Positions 35,889-44,685 of a DNA stretch of 64,000 nucleotides are shown here, one piece after another. The notes beneath the pieces were generated by a model. It had not been told where the DNA came from, did no database searches, and was given only the letters and a program-made list of their open reading frames with translations. Origin of the DNA: Nocardia panacis (GTDB lineage: Bacteria; Actinomycetota; Actinomycetes; Mycobacteriales; Mycobacteriaceae). The position numbers were made by a program, and so were the translations under genes. Numbering within the stretch: position 1 is the first letter of the stretch; each line of letters opens with the position of its first letter. The stretch is from the NCBI RefSeq assembly GCF_003598715.1, contig NZ_QZFU01000041.1, positions 400,681 through 464,680 on the forward strand, read 5' to 3'.

Positions 35889-35919
35889 TTGACGATAGGC
35901 TGCTGCTACCGACTAGAGT
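35889..35919 (+). promoter_or_regulatory. Candidate promoter of the small secreted protein
   Basis: TTGACG (35889-35894) and TAGAGT (35914-35919) are separated by 19 bp and lie just before the ATG at 35927, suggesting a leaderless or nearly leaderless transcript. Confidence 0.4.
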
Positions 35920-35926
35920 CCGCTTC

Positions 35927-36319
35927 ATGACACGTATTCGACTCAATGGACCTGTTCTGCTTGCCGCATCCGCTGCTCTCGTGTTCGGCCCCGTCGTTGG
36001 CTCAGCCAACGCGCAAGGTTCACTGCAAGCTCCGCAGGTGACCTTCACGGGCACCGCGCCCGGAACCGTGACCGCCACCCTGCACAACCCCAACAGCACC
36101 GGCCAATGCTGGGCGGAAGCCGGAATCGGCCCGGAGCGGAACCACCGGTTCTTCGCCGACGGTGCCCCCGGCTCGTTGGCGGACCCCGGTCAGACCGTGA
36201 CCACCAAACTGGAGGGGCTTGAATCGGGCTCCACCATCACCGCCAGGGGCGGTTGCTCGGACAACACCGCCACCGGCGGAATACCGATGAGTGAAACGGT
36301 GACAGTGCAGGTTCCCTGA
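35927..36319 (+). CDS. Small secreted protein, function unknown
   Basis: 130 residues. A clear signal peptide (MTRIRLNG, then the hydrophobic PVLLAASAALVFGPVVG, cleavage at ANA-QG) is followed by about 100 residues rich in Thr and Gly. Two cysteines (in TGQCWAE and RGGCSDN) could form a disulphide; the pattern of beta strands suggests an Ig-like sandwich. No known family is recognised. It stands alone between the aminotransferase operon and a gene-free stretch. Confidence 0.75.
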   Translation: MTRIRLNGPVLLAASAALVFGPVVGSANAQGSLQAPQVTFTGTAPGTVTATLHNPNSTGQCWAEAGIGPERNHRFFADGAPGSLADPGQTVTTKLEGLESGSTITARGGCSDNTATGGIPMSETVTVQVP

Positions 36320-36715
36320 CGCACATCTCTGCGACGCGAAGTGCCGGACGCGATTCCCGTCGATAGCCGGACGGGAGAGCGTGCAGTCGCATCGGAACTC
36401 GGCACGAGTACGTGAAAAGCCTGATCCGGGAAGGGATCTCGGGTCAGGCCACGTGCCGGCGCCAGGGAACCTCGATGTCGTCGCCGACGACATCATCCTC
36501 ACCGGCGATGAATCGCGAACTTGCCCTTCGGGTGCGGCATGCACTCGGGGACCGACTGGCAGGGCGTCCGCGATGCGGTGCAGCAATTCGTCGACGCGCG
36601 CCTGTCGGCGGTGCGGGTATCGACGCGCTGCGGGGCGAAATCGACGGCCTCGGTATGTACGCGCCACTCGCCGGCCCAACGTTTGAGCGCGACTGGATCC
36701 CCGGGGCAAACGCGC
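36320..36715. other. 396-bp region with no recognised gene
   Basis: Overlapping arginine-rich frames on both strands show no start sites or domains and look accidental. It lies between the secreted-protein gene and the end of the epimerase gene. Nothing functional was identified. Confidence 0.5.
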
Positions 36716-37597
36716 TCAGGGCTGGATATTCTCCAGGTCTTCGAGCAAGCGTGGGTGCTCGGGCCGCCAACCGAGCGTCCGCTGCGTGTAGGCACTCGAC
36801 GAGGGTTGGTCGGTGGCGAAGATGGCGCCGAGTGGACCGAAACCCTCCTGCGGCACCGATTTCACGGGAAGGTCGAGCCTGCGACCGATGACCTCCGCCA
36901 TATCGACCACGGCGACGCCCTCCTCGTCCACGGCGTGCCACACGGTCCCGGCAGGCGCCTTCTCCAGCGCCAACCGGAAGAGCGCCGCTGCGTCGAGCGC
37001 ATGTACGGCGGGCCAGCGTTGGGCGCCGTCGCCCGGATAGCCCGATACCCCGGTGCGGCGGGCGATCTCGGTCAGCAGACCGGCGAATCCGCCCTTGCCC
37101 TGGTTGTGCACGGTGCGCGGCATGCGCACCACCGCGCTCCGCACACCGCGTGACGCCAACTCCAGCACCGATGTCACCGAGCGGGCGCGACCGCCGAACA
37201 GTCCTTCGGTCGGGGCCGGATCGGCCTCGGTGGACACCCGACCGGGCACCGGGGGAGTGCCCGCGACCACGATGAGCGGGCGGTCGCTGTCGACGAGTTC
37301 CGCGCCCAGCGCTGCCAGCACGGCACCCTCCTCGGTGATGGCGGCCGCGAGCGCGTCGGGGTTGTCGAAGTCGTGGCCGAAGGCCAGGTTGATCACACCC
37401 TCGGCCCGCGCGGCACCCGCGCGGAGGACCGACAGGTCGGCAAGGGTGCCGCGAATAGGCTCGGCGCCCGCTGCGGCGAGGGACGATGCGGACGCATCGG
37501 AGCGGGCGAGCGCAAGGACGGTGTGACCGTTGTCGAGCAGTTCGGCAACGACCGCCGAACCGATCAAACCGCTACCGCCGGTGAGGAAGACGTGCAT
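36716..37597 (-). CDS. NAD(P)-dependent epimerase/dehydratase family protein
   Basis: 293 residues. The N-terminal Rossmann motif is TGGSGLIGSAVVAELLDNGH and the remainder is an extended (atypical) SDR; the usual YxxxK is not obvious, as in the NmrA-like and DUF1731-like branches. It is divergent from a TetR gene and lies behind two tandem operators, so it is very likely the main target of that repressor. An oxidoreductase or redox-sensing role is inferred; the substrate is unknown. Confidence 0.85.
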   Translation of the reverse strand: MHVFLTGGSGLIGSAVVAELLDNGHTVLALARSDASASSLAAAGAEPIRGTLADLSVLRAGAARAEGVINLAFGHDFDNPDALAAAITEEGAVLAALGAELVDSDRPLIVVAGTPPVPGRVSTEADPAPTEGLFGGRARSVTSVLELASRGVRSAVVRMPRTVHNQGKGGFAGLLTEIARRTGVSGYPGDGAQRWPAVHALDAAALFRLALEKAPAGTVWHAVDEEGVAVVDMAEVIGRRLDLPVKSVPQEGFGPLGAIFATDQPSSSAYTQRTLGWRPEHPRLLEDLENIQP

Positions 37598-37614
37598 GGC
37601 ATCACCCTTCACTA

Positions 37615-37638
37615 GTGATGGGACTCTTATCCCGTCAC
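37615..37638. promoter_or_regulatory. TetR operator 1 (epimerase side)
   Basis: A 24-bp inverted repeat with arms GTGATGGGA and TCCCGTCAC about a CTCTTA centre, 17 bp upstream of the epimerase start. It differs from operator 2 at four positions. Confidence 0.75.
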
Positions 37639-37647
37639 CGTAGCATC

Positions 37648-37671
37648 GTGACGGCACTCTTGTCCCATCAC
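37648..37671. promoter_or_regulatory. TetR operator 2 (tetR side)
   Basis: A 24-bp inverted repeat with arms GTGACGGCA and GTCCCATCAC, 33 bp centre-to-centre from operator 1 (three helical turns), ending 13 bp before the tetR ATG. A TAGGAT (37673-37678) next to it could be a -10 box of a leaderless tetR transcript. Confidence 0.75.
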
Positions 37672-37684
37672 CTAGGATGACCCC

Positions 37685-38257
37685 ATGGCTCGATGGAGAC
37701 CCGGCGCACGGGAACGGCTCGTCCTGGCCGCGGTAGACCTGTTCGCGGAGCAGGGATACGACACGACAACGGTCGCGCAGATCGCCGAACGCGCGGGTGT
37801 CACGAAAAGCACCTTCTTTCGGTACTTCTCCGATAAACGCGAAATCCTGTGCGCCGGACAGCAGGCATTGAGCCAGTTGCTGACCGAAGGCATCGCCGAG
37901 GCGCCCGAGAACGCCACCCCCCTCGAAGCCGTCGCCGCGGGTCTCGAACGCGCCGCGAGCGCCATGGGTCCGATGAACCGCGAACTGGCCCCCCGCCTGA
38001 AGGCCGCGATCGATGCCAATACCGAACTCCAAGAGCGCGATGCCCTCAAACGGGTGGGCCTCGCGGCGGCCATGACCGAGGCGCTGCGTGCCCGCGGCGT
38101 GCCGGACGCCCCCGCACTGCTCGCGAGCGAACTGGGCGTCCTCGCCTTCAAACAGGGCTACGCCCAATGGCTACAAGCCCAGCCCGACACCCTGCTGGCC
38201 CCATACACCCTGGCAGCGCTCGAAGACCTTCGAGCAACAGGCCGATCTCTCGCCTGA
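37685..38257 (+). CDS. TetR-family repressor, divergent from the epimerase gene
   Basis: 190 residues. The helix-turn-helix is canonical (TTTVAQIAERAGVTKSTFFRYFSDKRE, about 27-53). The C-terminal part fits the TetR ligand domain common in Streptomyces and Nocardia regulators of SDR-type genes. Two matching 24-bp palindromes in the 87-bp divergent promoter point to autoregulation plus repression of the epimerase gene. The inducer is unknown. Confidence 0.93.
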   Translation: MARWRPGARERLVLAAVDLFAEQGYDTTTVAQIAERAGVTKSTFFRYFSDKREILCAGQQALSQLLTEGIAEAPENATPLEAVAAGLERAASAMGPMNRELAPRLKAAIDANTELQERDALKRVGLAAAMTEALRARGVPDAPALLASELGVLAFKQGYAQWLQAQPDTLLAPYTLAALEDLRATGRSLA

Positions 38258-38295
38258 TCAGAGATCGATAGGCGATCGGCCGACTGACCGGAAGG

Positions 38296-38658
38296 TTATC
38301 CGGCGGTTTCGGGTAGGTCGGATAGTCCGAGGCGCAGATGTTCGCTGTGGTAGACGGCCTCGTCGAGGAGTTGGGCGACGTGGTTGTCGTAGAGGCTGTA
38401 GATGATGGATCGGCCGGTGCGGGTGCCGACGACCAGGCCGAGGTTGCGCAGCAGGCGCAGTTGGTGGGAGACGGCGGATTGTTCCATGCCGACGGCGTCG
38501 GCCAGATCGGTGACCGGGCGTGGTCCGTGGCGTAATTCGGTGAGGATCAGCAGCCGGCTCGGGGTCGCCAATGCCTGCAGGGTGGTGGCGACGTGGGCGG
38601 CGGATTCGGCGTCCAGCCGCGCGGCGGGGCGATCGCGGCCCTCGATTCCGTGTCCCAT
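38296..38658 (-). CDS. nmtR: NmtR, nickel/cobalt-sensing ArsR/SmtB repressor
   Basis: 120 residues read from the ATG at 38658, which gives an N-terminus Met-Gly-His-Gly as in Mycobacterium tuberculosis NmtR. A winged helix (VTDLADAVGMEQSAVSHQLR) is followed by the metal-binding alpha-5 helix. The residues reported as Ni/Co ligands, Gly2, His3, Asp91, His93, His104 and His107, are all at the same numbers. His109 and His116 of the mycobacterial protein are Arg and Pro here, which may alter metal preference. It is divergent from ctpJ, its expected target. The protein releases DNA when metal binds. Confidence 0.93.
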   Translation of the reverse strand: MGHGIEGRDRPAARLDAESAAHVATTLQALATPSRLLILTELRHGPRPVTDLADAVGMEQSAVSHQLRLLRNLGLVVGTRTGRSIIYSLYDNHVAQLLDEAVYHSEHLRLGLSDLPETAG

Positions 38659-38687
38659 ACCGGCACAGCCTACCGCAATTCGTATGC

Positions 38688-38716
38688 ATGAAGACGTGTT
38701 CATATTTTCTGATATG
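38688..38716. promoter_or_regulatory. Candidate NmtR operator between nmtR and ctpJ
   Basis: ATGAA-N6-TTCAT (38688-38703) overlaps CATAT-N6-ATATG (38701-38716), two AT-rich inverted repeats in an otherwise GC-rich region, both of the spacing usual for ArsR/SmtB sites. They cover the likely ctpJ promoter. Confidence 0.6.
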
Positions 38717-38739
38717 GTGGCCTCGAATGGAGGTGACCT

Positions 38740-40695
38740 GTGGTCGCGCCGACCGCCGCATCAACCCGCCCCGTCCCGGCTACCGCCGGGGTGCCTGCCC
38801 GTCGCACGAAGCTCTTCGCCCTGCCTGAAATGCATTGGGCAGCTTTGGCTTTGGGTCTATTCCTACTGGGCCTGGCAGTGCAGCTCGCGGAGGGGCCGCA
38901 CTGGATCCGGTGGGTCTTGTATCTGGCCTGCTACGCGGCGGGCGGCTGGGAGCCCGGATTGGCGGGCCTGCGAGCGCTGCGCGAGAAAACCCTGGATGTG
39001 GATCTGCTGATGGTGGTGGCCGCGATCGGCGCGGCCGCGATCGGGCAGCTCACCGATGGTGCGTTGCTGATCGTCATCTTCGCCACCTCCGGCGCGCTGG
39101 AGGCGCTCGCGACCGCGCGCACCGAGGACTCGGTGCGCGGACTGCTGGACCTGGCCCCGGAGACCGCGACTCGCATCGATGCCGACGGGCGCGAGCAGAC
39201 GATCAAAGCCGCCGACGTCGAGGTCGGCGACGAACTGGTGGTGCGCCCCGGTGCGCGAATTCCGGCCGACGCCACGGTGATCGGCGGCGCGAGCGAGGTC
39301 GATCAGGCCACCATCACCGGCGAACCGCTGCCGGTGGACAAGAACGCCGGTGACGAAGTGTTCGCCGGGACGCTCAACGGGACCGGCGCGCTGCGGCTGC
39401 GCGTGGATCGCCGCGCCGAGGACTCGGTGGTGGCGCGAATCGCGAACCTGGTCGAAGAGGCGAGCCGGAGCAAGGCCCGCACCCAGTTGTTCATCGAGAA
39501 GGTCGAACAGCGCTATTCGCTGGGTATGGTCGCGTGCACGCTCGCGGTGTTCATTGTGCCGCTGCTGCTGGGTGATCCGCTGCGACGGGCGCTGTTGCGG
39601 GCGATGACGTTCATGATCGTCGCCTCCCCATGCGCGGTGGTGCTGGCGACCATGCCGCCGCTGCTGGCGGCGATCGCCAATGCGGGCCGCCACGGCGTGC
39701 TCGTCAAATCCGCTGTCGTGATGGAACAACTGGGCGCCCTCACCCGCATCGCCTTCGACAAGACCGGCACGCTGACTCGCGGCACCCCCGAACTCGCCGA
39801 AATCCACAGCCTGGACCCGCGTTTCGGCGAGGACGAACTGCTGCGGCTTGCCGCGGCCGCCGAACATCCCAGCGAGCATCCACTCGCCGCGGCGATCGTG
39901 CGGGCCGCAGGTGCCCGCAGCTTGGCTCTGCCGGTCGTCGACGAATTCACCGCCCATCCGGGGCGCGGAGTCTCCGCACGAGTCGGCGACCGGTTCATCG
40001 GTGTCGGCTCCCCGGCCACGCTACTGACCGAGCGCACCACCTCCGCGGTGATCGATCGATTGCAGGGGCATGGCTACACCGCCGTCGTGATCACCTGTGA
40101 GAACGCGCCGGTCGGCGTTCTGGGAATCAGTGACCAAATCCGCCGGGAAGCCCCGGCCGCCGTAGCCGCCGCTCACCGTGTGACCGGCCGGGTCCCGGTG
40201 CTGCTGACCGGAGACAACCAGGCCACCGCGCTGCGGCTCGCCGAACAGGTCGGCATCGCCGACGTGCGGGCGGAGCTGCTGCCCGATGACAAGGTCACCG
40301 CCGTGCGAGCCTTGCAAGCCGACGGCGCCAAGGTCGCGATGGTCGGCGACGGCATCAATGACGCCCCCGCACTCGCCGCCGCCCACACCGGTATCGCGAT
40401 GGGCGGCGCCGGATCCGATCTGACGCTGCAGACCGCTGACGCGGTCGTCGTCCGCGACGACCTCACCACCATCCCCACCGTGATCGCGCTGTCCCGGCAG
40501 GCACGCCGCGTGGTGGTCGCCAACCTGAGCATCGCCGCCACCTTCATCGGCATCCTCGTTATCTGGGACCTGATCGGCACGCTGCCGCTACCACTCGGCG
40601 TGGCCGGGCACGAAGGCTCCACCGTCATCGTCGGACTCAACGGGCTGCGTCTGCTGCGCGCGACCGTTTGGCGCCGCGCCGCCCGACACGGCTGA
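38740..40695 (+). CDS. ctpJ: CtpJ, P1B4-type cobalt/nickel-exporting ATPase
   Basis: 651 residues starting at a GTG behind GGAGGTGA. No N-terminal heavy-metal-associated domain is present. Key motifs: TGE (193-195), the intramembrane SPC (296-298), phosphorylation site DKTGT (Asp340), SEHPLAAAI and GDGINDAPA. SPC together with the HEGST motif in the last membrane helix is the mark of the P1B4 (Co/CtpD/CtpJ) group. In M. tuberculosis CtpJ is next to, and controlled by, NmtR; the same arrangement is present here. It exports Co2+/Ni2+ from the cytoplasm. Confidence 0.93.
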   Translation: MVAPTAASTRPVPATAGVPARRTKLFALPEMHWAALALGLFLLGLAVQLAEGPHWIRWVLYLACYAAGGWEPGLAGLRALREKTLDVDLLMVVAAIGAAAIGQLTDGALLIVIFATSGALEALATARTEDSVRGLLDLAPETATRIDADGREQTIKAADVEVGDELVVRPGARIPADATVIGGASEVDQATITGEPLPVDKNAGDEVFAGTLNGTGALRLRVDRRAEDSVVARIANLVEEASRSKARTQLFIEKVEQRYSLGMVACTLAVFIVPLLLGDPLRRALLRAMTFMIVASPCAVVLATMPPLLAAIANAGRHGVLVKSAVVMEQLGALTRIAFDKTGTLTRGTPELAEIHSLDPRFGEDELLRLAAAAEHPSEHPLAAAIVRAAGARSLALPVVDEFTAHPGRGVSARVGDRFIGVGSPATLLTERTTSAVIDRLQGHGYTAVVITCENAPVGVLGISDQIRREAPAAVAAAHRVTGRVPVLLTGDNQATALRLAEQVGIADVRAELLPDDKVTAVRALQADGAKVAMVGDGINDAPALAAAHTGIAMGGAGSDLTLQTADAVVVRDDLTTIPTVIALSRQARRVVVANLSIAATFIGILVIWDLIGTLPLPLGVAGHEGSTVIVGLNGLRLLRATVWRRAARHG

Positions 40696-40853
40696 TCCGC
40701 GCGACTCCGATCCGCTGGACGACATCACCTGCTCGTCTCGGGTCGAGCCCGGTTCGCGTGGCTCGCCTCCGCAAGGATCGGCGGCAGCGAGGCGGACAAG
40801 CGCCGGCAGGATGGGCGCGACGAACCCGGTGCGCCGACAGCTAGGAGATTTCA

Positions 40854-41258
40854 ATGGATCGAGTCCCGGCGTCCCGAATCGACTACGGCGACAACGGTTT
40901 TCATTGCCTGGATGGTGTGCCGTTCACCGGGGTCGCGTGCACCGAGAAGGACGGGATCATCAGGTCCGAGGTGACCTACCGGGAGGGGTTGCGGTCGGGG
41001 CCGACAAAGGAGTGGTACCCGTCGGGGCAGCCCATGGTGGACTCGACTTTCGCGCGCGGGGTGCTGCACGGTCGGGCTCGGGAGTGGCACGCGAGCGGGC
41101 AACTCGCGGAGGACGGCGAGTACGAGTACGGCATCGCGCTGTGGGAGAAGCAGTGGGATGAGAACGGTGTCCTCGAAGACAGCTACACACTTACCGAATC
41201 CGACTCCGACCACCAAACGCTGCTTCATTTGCGGACGCTCTACGACAGAACGTCGTGA
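40854..41258 (+). CDS. MORN-repeat protein (YwqK antitoxin-like)
   Basis: 134 residues with a TAGGAG site. At least three MORN-variant repeats are visible: REGLRSGPTKEWYPSGQPMV, GVLHGRAREWHASGQLAEDG and GIALWEKQWDENGVLEDSY. The family is often labelled a YwqK-type antitoxin, but no toxin gene lies next to it here. It more likely serves as a small scaffold protein. Function is undetermined. Confidence 0.75.
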   Translation: MDRVPASRIDYGDNGFHCLDGVPFTGVACTEKDGIIRSEVTYREGLRSGPTKEWYPSGQPMVDSTFARGVLHGRAREWHASGQLAEDGEYEYGIALWEKQWDENGVLEDSYTLTESDSDHQTLLHLRTLYDRTS

Positions 41259-41498
41259 CCATGCCGCAGAGGACCTGACCTGCGTCGCGGCTCGGGGCAC
41301 ACGGTCCGAGCGCATTCCTGTTCGAGGCGATGGTGCCGGAAACCTGTTCGGCCACACCGAAATCGCCGGCGGGGTGCGGTCGGGGCCGTGACCGCGCCGG
41401 TATGCCCGGTGCCATTCGGGCATCGAATTGCACTGTGGCTCAACGACACCGGTCCGGATAGGCGACATCCCATCAAGCCTCCGTGCTAGTTTCGTCGA

Positions 41499-42731
41499 GT
41501 GGACGGGAGGGAAGCCGCTGGTTCCCGGCGGATGCCGCTGTACTGGAATTCCTCGAGGTGGCGGCGATTGTGGGATGTGTACCTCATCGGGGGGTGCGCG
41601 AATGCCGCGCTCGTGGTGATGCTGCTCGATCGCTACAGTCCGGGCAACCGCGTCGGCGCGGCTGCCGCCATGGCGGGCATAGCCATCTGGTATTTGGTGT
41701 TCGGGCATGCCTTTCTGGAGGCCCGCGCGTTTGGTCCGCGCGCCTGGCTGTTCTCCGGCGGACTCATCGGGCTGTATGTCCTGGGGCTCTATTTCGCGCC
41801 GGGAGCGGTCGCGGTGCAGCCCATGGTCTATCCGCTGCTGTTCATGACACTGCCACTGACCGGTGCGGTAGTCGCCGCACTGCTGGTGAACGTGCTACCG
41901 ATCATCCTCGGACTGATCGAGCACGGTCCGCATTCGCCGCTGCTGCCGATCGCCATCGCCATCTCCTTGGTGGCGTTGGTCATGAGTCCGATCATCGGTG
42001 TGTCCATGGTGTGGATCGGCACCCAGAGCGGGGAGCAGGCAGCGCTACTCGACGAGTTGGCGGCGAGCCGGGAGGAGGTGGCCAGATTGTCCCGTGCCGC
42101 GGGTACGGCGGCTGAACGTGCCCGGCTGGCGCGAGAGATTCACGATACGTTGGCGCAGGGACTGGCAGGCATCGTGGCATTGGCGCAGACGATCGAGTTC
42201 GCCCTGGAACCCGAAACCTCCGGGCAGTCACCGGAGCCGAGACTCGTGACCGCCGGTCGGCAGGCCACGATGATCCGCCGCACCGCGCAGGAGAATCTGC
42301 GGGAGGCCAGGGCCATGGTCACCGAACTCACGCCAACCGCGTTGGTCCGCGGTTCGCTGGTGGAATCCATTCGGCGCCACTGCGGGCGTGTCACCGACGA
42401 AACCTCGATCGCGGTAACCGTCACGGCCGCACCGGAATTGCCGGAGTTGCCGATGGCGGTCGAGGTGGTGCTGCTGCGGGCTACCCAGGAGGCGTTGGCG
42501 AATATCCGCAAGCACTCCAACGCCACCGATGTCCGAGTCGAATTGTCCTGTGTCGCCGATGTCATTCGACTTACGGTGACGGACAACGGAATCGGATTCG
42601 CCCCGGAGCAGCGGCACCGGGGATACGGTCTGTCGGGTATGCGCGAGCGGGTGGCCCAGATCGGCGGGTCCGTAGTGGTGGCGAGCCGACCCGGTGCGGG
42701 CTGTTCGGTTTGTCTGGAGGTGCCGGTGTGA
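41499..42731 (+). CDS. NarL-group sensor histidine kinase
   Basis: 410 residues from a GTG (ATG 41532 is an alternative). Six hydrophobic segments in the first 200 residues form a membrane sensor with little outside loop. A HisKA_3 dimerisation domain follows, with the phospho-accepting histidine in LAREIHDTLAQGLAGI, then an ATPase with DNGIGF and GYGLSGMRERV. It phosphorylates the response regulator encoded next, overlapping it by GTGA. The signal is unknown; the sensor type suggests membrane or envelope stress. Confidence 0.93.
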   Translation: MDGREAAGSRRMPLYWNSSRWRRLWDVYLIGGCANAALVVMLLDRYSPGNRVGAAAAMAGIAIWYLVFGHAFLEARAFGPRAWLFSGGLIGLYVLGLYFAPGAVAVQPMVYPLLFMTLPLTGAVVAALLVNVLPIILGLIEHGPHSPLLPIAIAISLVALVMSPIIGVSMVWIGTQSGEQAALLDELAASREEVARLSRAAGTAAERARLAREIHDTLAQGLAGIVALAQTIEFALEPETSGQSPEPRLVTAGRQATMIRRTAQENLREARAMVTELTPTALVRGSLVESIRRHCGRVTDETSIAVTVTAAPELPELPMAVEVVLLRATQEALANIRKHSNATDVRVELSCVADVIRLTVTDNGIGFAPEQRHRGYGLSGMRERVAQIGGSVVVASRPGAGCSVCLEVPV

Positions 42732-43381
42732 TCACCGTGATGTTGGTGGACGATCATCCGATGGTCCGCGAGGGCCTACGCAGCATGCTCGACACCGATG
42801 CCGACATATCCGTTGTGGCGGAGGCAGGTTCGGGTGAGGAGGCACTGGCGTCGATCGCTGCCGTGCGACCCGACGTGGTGCTGATGGACCTGCGCATGCC
42901 CGGTCTCGACGGTGCTACTACCACCGAGCGGATCCTGGGACTGTTTCCCGGTGTCAAGATCGTCGTTGTGACCACCTACGAGACCGATTCCGACATCCTG
43001 CGAGCGGTGGAATCGGGCGCGGTGGGCTACCTGTTGAAGGGCGCGACGCGTGCCGAGTTGACCAGGGCGGTGCGGTCGGCGGCTCGCGGCGAGACGGTGT
43101 TGGCTCCGTCGGTCGCGGGCCGCCTGTTCCAGCACGCGCGCAAACCCATTCAGACGGTGCTGTCCGCCCGTGAGCTGGAGGTGCTCGCGTGCGTCGCCCG
43201 CGGCATGACGAATCAGGAGATCGGTAGCGCACTGCGAATCAGCGAGGCGACCGTGAAAACCCATCTGTCGCGTGCCTTCGCCAAGCTGGACGTCTCCGAC
43301 CGCACCGCAGCCGTCACAACCGCGATCGCACGGGGGCTGCTGACCGGAATCCATCCCACACCCCGGTCAACGGGCGCCTGA
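42728..43381 (+). CDS. NarL/FixJ-family response regulator
   Basis: 217 residues from the GTG overlapping the kinase stop. The receiver domain has the acidic pair VDDH, the phospho-aspartate in VVLMDLRMPG and the KG of LLKGAT. The C-terminal LuxR-type helix-turn-helix is LSARELEVLACVARGMTNQE...ATVKTHLSR. It is the cognate partner of the kinase. Its last 68 bp overlap the convergent universal stress gene. Targets are unknown; the adjacent stress gene is a reasonable candidate. Confidence 0.94.
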   Translation: MITVMLVDDHPMVREGLRSMLDTDADISVVAEAGSGEEALASIAAVRPDVVLMDLRMPGLDGATTTERILGLFPGVKIVVVTTYETDSDILRAVESGAVGYLLKGATRAELTRAVRSAARGETVLAPSVAGRLFQHARKPIQTVLSARELEVLACVARGMTNQEIGSALRISEATVKTHLSRAFAKLDVSDRTAAVTTAIARGLLTGIHPTPRSTGA

Positions 43382-43874
43382 GAGTGGATGCGCCCCAGCG
43401 GATCACGCGGCGACCGCCCGATAGCTGCGAGACGACGAGCAGGTCGATCGTGCTCTTGCGAGCAACCGCGTCCAGCAGAGTGGGCAGCCCCCAGCACCGG
43501 TGTCGACGGATTCCGCTGTCGCCCAATACGATCAGGTCCGCCTCGGCCTCGCAGGCCGCCGCCAGCAGTGCCTTGTCCGGGGAAGTGGCGATCGCACAGC
43601 GCGTCACATTCCGCACCGCGCGCACGGCCTCCCGCTCACTCGCCTGACGCACGAGTTCCTCCGCCGGTGCGCCCCCGTGAATGAGGTAGGCATCCCGCTT
43701 GAGAATGTCGTCCAGCGCGGCCGGCTGCCTGCCGGCGAGGTAACCGGTGACGAGCACCAGTCGCGCATCGTTCTCGGCCGCGATCAAGGCGGCGGCATCG
43801 ACCGCCAGATTCGACGCGGCAGACCCGTTGACCCCGACGACGATTGTGCGAATGTGCTTCAAAATCGTTGTCAT
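43314..43874 (-). CDS. Universal stress protein (UspA family)
   Basis: 186 residues. The N-terminal TIVVGVNGSAASNLAVDAAA strand-helix and the ADLIVLGDSG block are Usp features. The nucleotide-binding G-2x-G-9x-G(S/T) motif is imperfect: after GDSG the sequence reads IRRHRCWGLPTLLDAVARKS, so ATP binding is doubtful. The C-terminal 30 residues lie antisense to the response regulator. Proteins of this type appear under hypoxia or dormancy control in mycobacteria. Confidence 0.8.
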   Translation of the reverse strand: MTTILKHIRTIVVGVNGSAASNLAVDAAALIAAENDARLVLVTGYLAGRQPAALDDILKRDAYLIHGGAPAEELVRQASEREAVRAVRNVTRCAIATSPDKALLAAACEAEADLIVLGDSGIRRHRCWGLPTLLDAVARKSTIDLLVVSQLSGGRRVIRWGASTLRRPLTGVWDGFRSAAPVRSRL

Positions 43875-44030
43875 GCATCAATATTCGTGGCTCCAAGGCG
43901 TCGGCCACGACGTCCGTGCGATTGAATTCCGCTGTCGGTCGAACGGACGACAGAGTGTCGCCGATCCGGCGTCGGTATCGAACTGAACGCTTCTCGGCAC
44001 CGATCGGCTGTGACCCGCCGGCGAAAATTT

Positions 44031-44072
44031 CTAGACCGGTCTGTCTAGTATTTTCTAGACCGGTCTGTATAG
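44031..44072. promoter_or_regulatory. Two tandem LmrA/QdoR-type TetR operators
   Basis: Two 18-bp sites, 44031-44048 and 44055-44072, differ by one base. Each contains the palindrome TAGACCGGTCT followed by GT(C/A)TAG. They repeat with a 24-bp period and end nine bases before the tetR ATG. The core resembles the sites of Bacillus LmrA/QdoR. The second overlaps a TATAGT (44068-44073), a likely -10 box for a leaderless transcript. Confidence 0.8.
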
Positions 44073-44081
44073 TATTCGGAT

Positions 44082-44657
44082 ATGGGACGGAAAACAGATA
44101 CGCGTGAACGGGTGCTCGATACCGCGGCCGAGTTGTTTCAGACGCAGGGCTACAGCGGTACCGGCCTGAATACTGTGCTCGCACGCAGCGGCGCACCGAA
44201 GGGGTCGCTGTATTTCCATTTCCCCGAGGGCAAGACGCAGTTGGCCGTGGAGGCGATCGCGCGGTCGAGTCACGGTGTGGAGGAACGGATTTCCGCGGTC
44301 CTCGCCACTGCGGCCGGTGCCGAGGAGGCGGTGGTCGCGCTGGGGGAGTTCTTCGCTGCCGGTCTGGAGGAATCGGAGTATCGCAAGGGCTGCCCGGTGG
44401 CGACCGTCGCGTTGGAAGCCGCCGACGACGACGATATTCGCGCGGCGTGCGCGAGCGCGTACCGATCCTGGCAGGAGATGATCGCCGAGGCGCTGTGCCG
44501 GTGGGATATCGATCCCGAGCGAGCCGCCGCACTGGCGAGCCTGGTGCTGTCGGCGATACAGGGAGCGCTCGTGTTGGCCCGTACCCACCGCGACGCATCC
44601 CTGGTGCGTTCGGCTGCCCGGCAGGTCGGCGTGCTTGCCCGTCCCGCTGTCGACTGA
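44082..44657 (+). CDS. TetR-family repressor, LmrA/YxaF group
   Basis: 191 residues. The N-terminal helix-turn-helix includes GLNTVLARSGAPKGSLYFHF. The C-terminal domain has the RKGCPVATVALEA segment characteristic of the LmrA/YxaF subgroup. It has its own two operators and is followed within 28 bp by an MBL-fold hydrolase and then an MFS pump, the usual targets of this subgroup, which is relieved by flavonoids or drugs in Bacillus. The inducer here is unknown. Confidence 0.92.
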   Translation: MGRKTDTRERVLDTAAELFQTQGYSGTGLNTVLARSGAPKGSLYFHFPEGKTQLAVEAIARSSHGVEERISAVLATAAGAEEAVVALGEFFAAGLEESEYRKGCPVATVALEAADDDDIRAACASAYRSWQEMIAEALCRWDIDPERAAALASLVLSAIQGALVLARTHRDASLVRSAARQVGVLARPAVD

Positions 44658-44685
44658 TACCGCAACCGATAAAGGAAAGAACCCG

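Noticed and set aside
36412..36941. Several Arg-rich frames between the secreted protein and the epimerase
   Set aside because: Composition typical of random frames in GC-rich DNA; no domains or starts.
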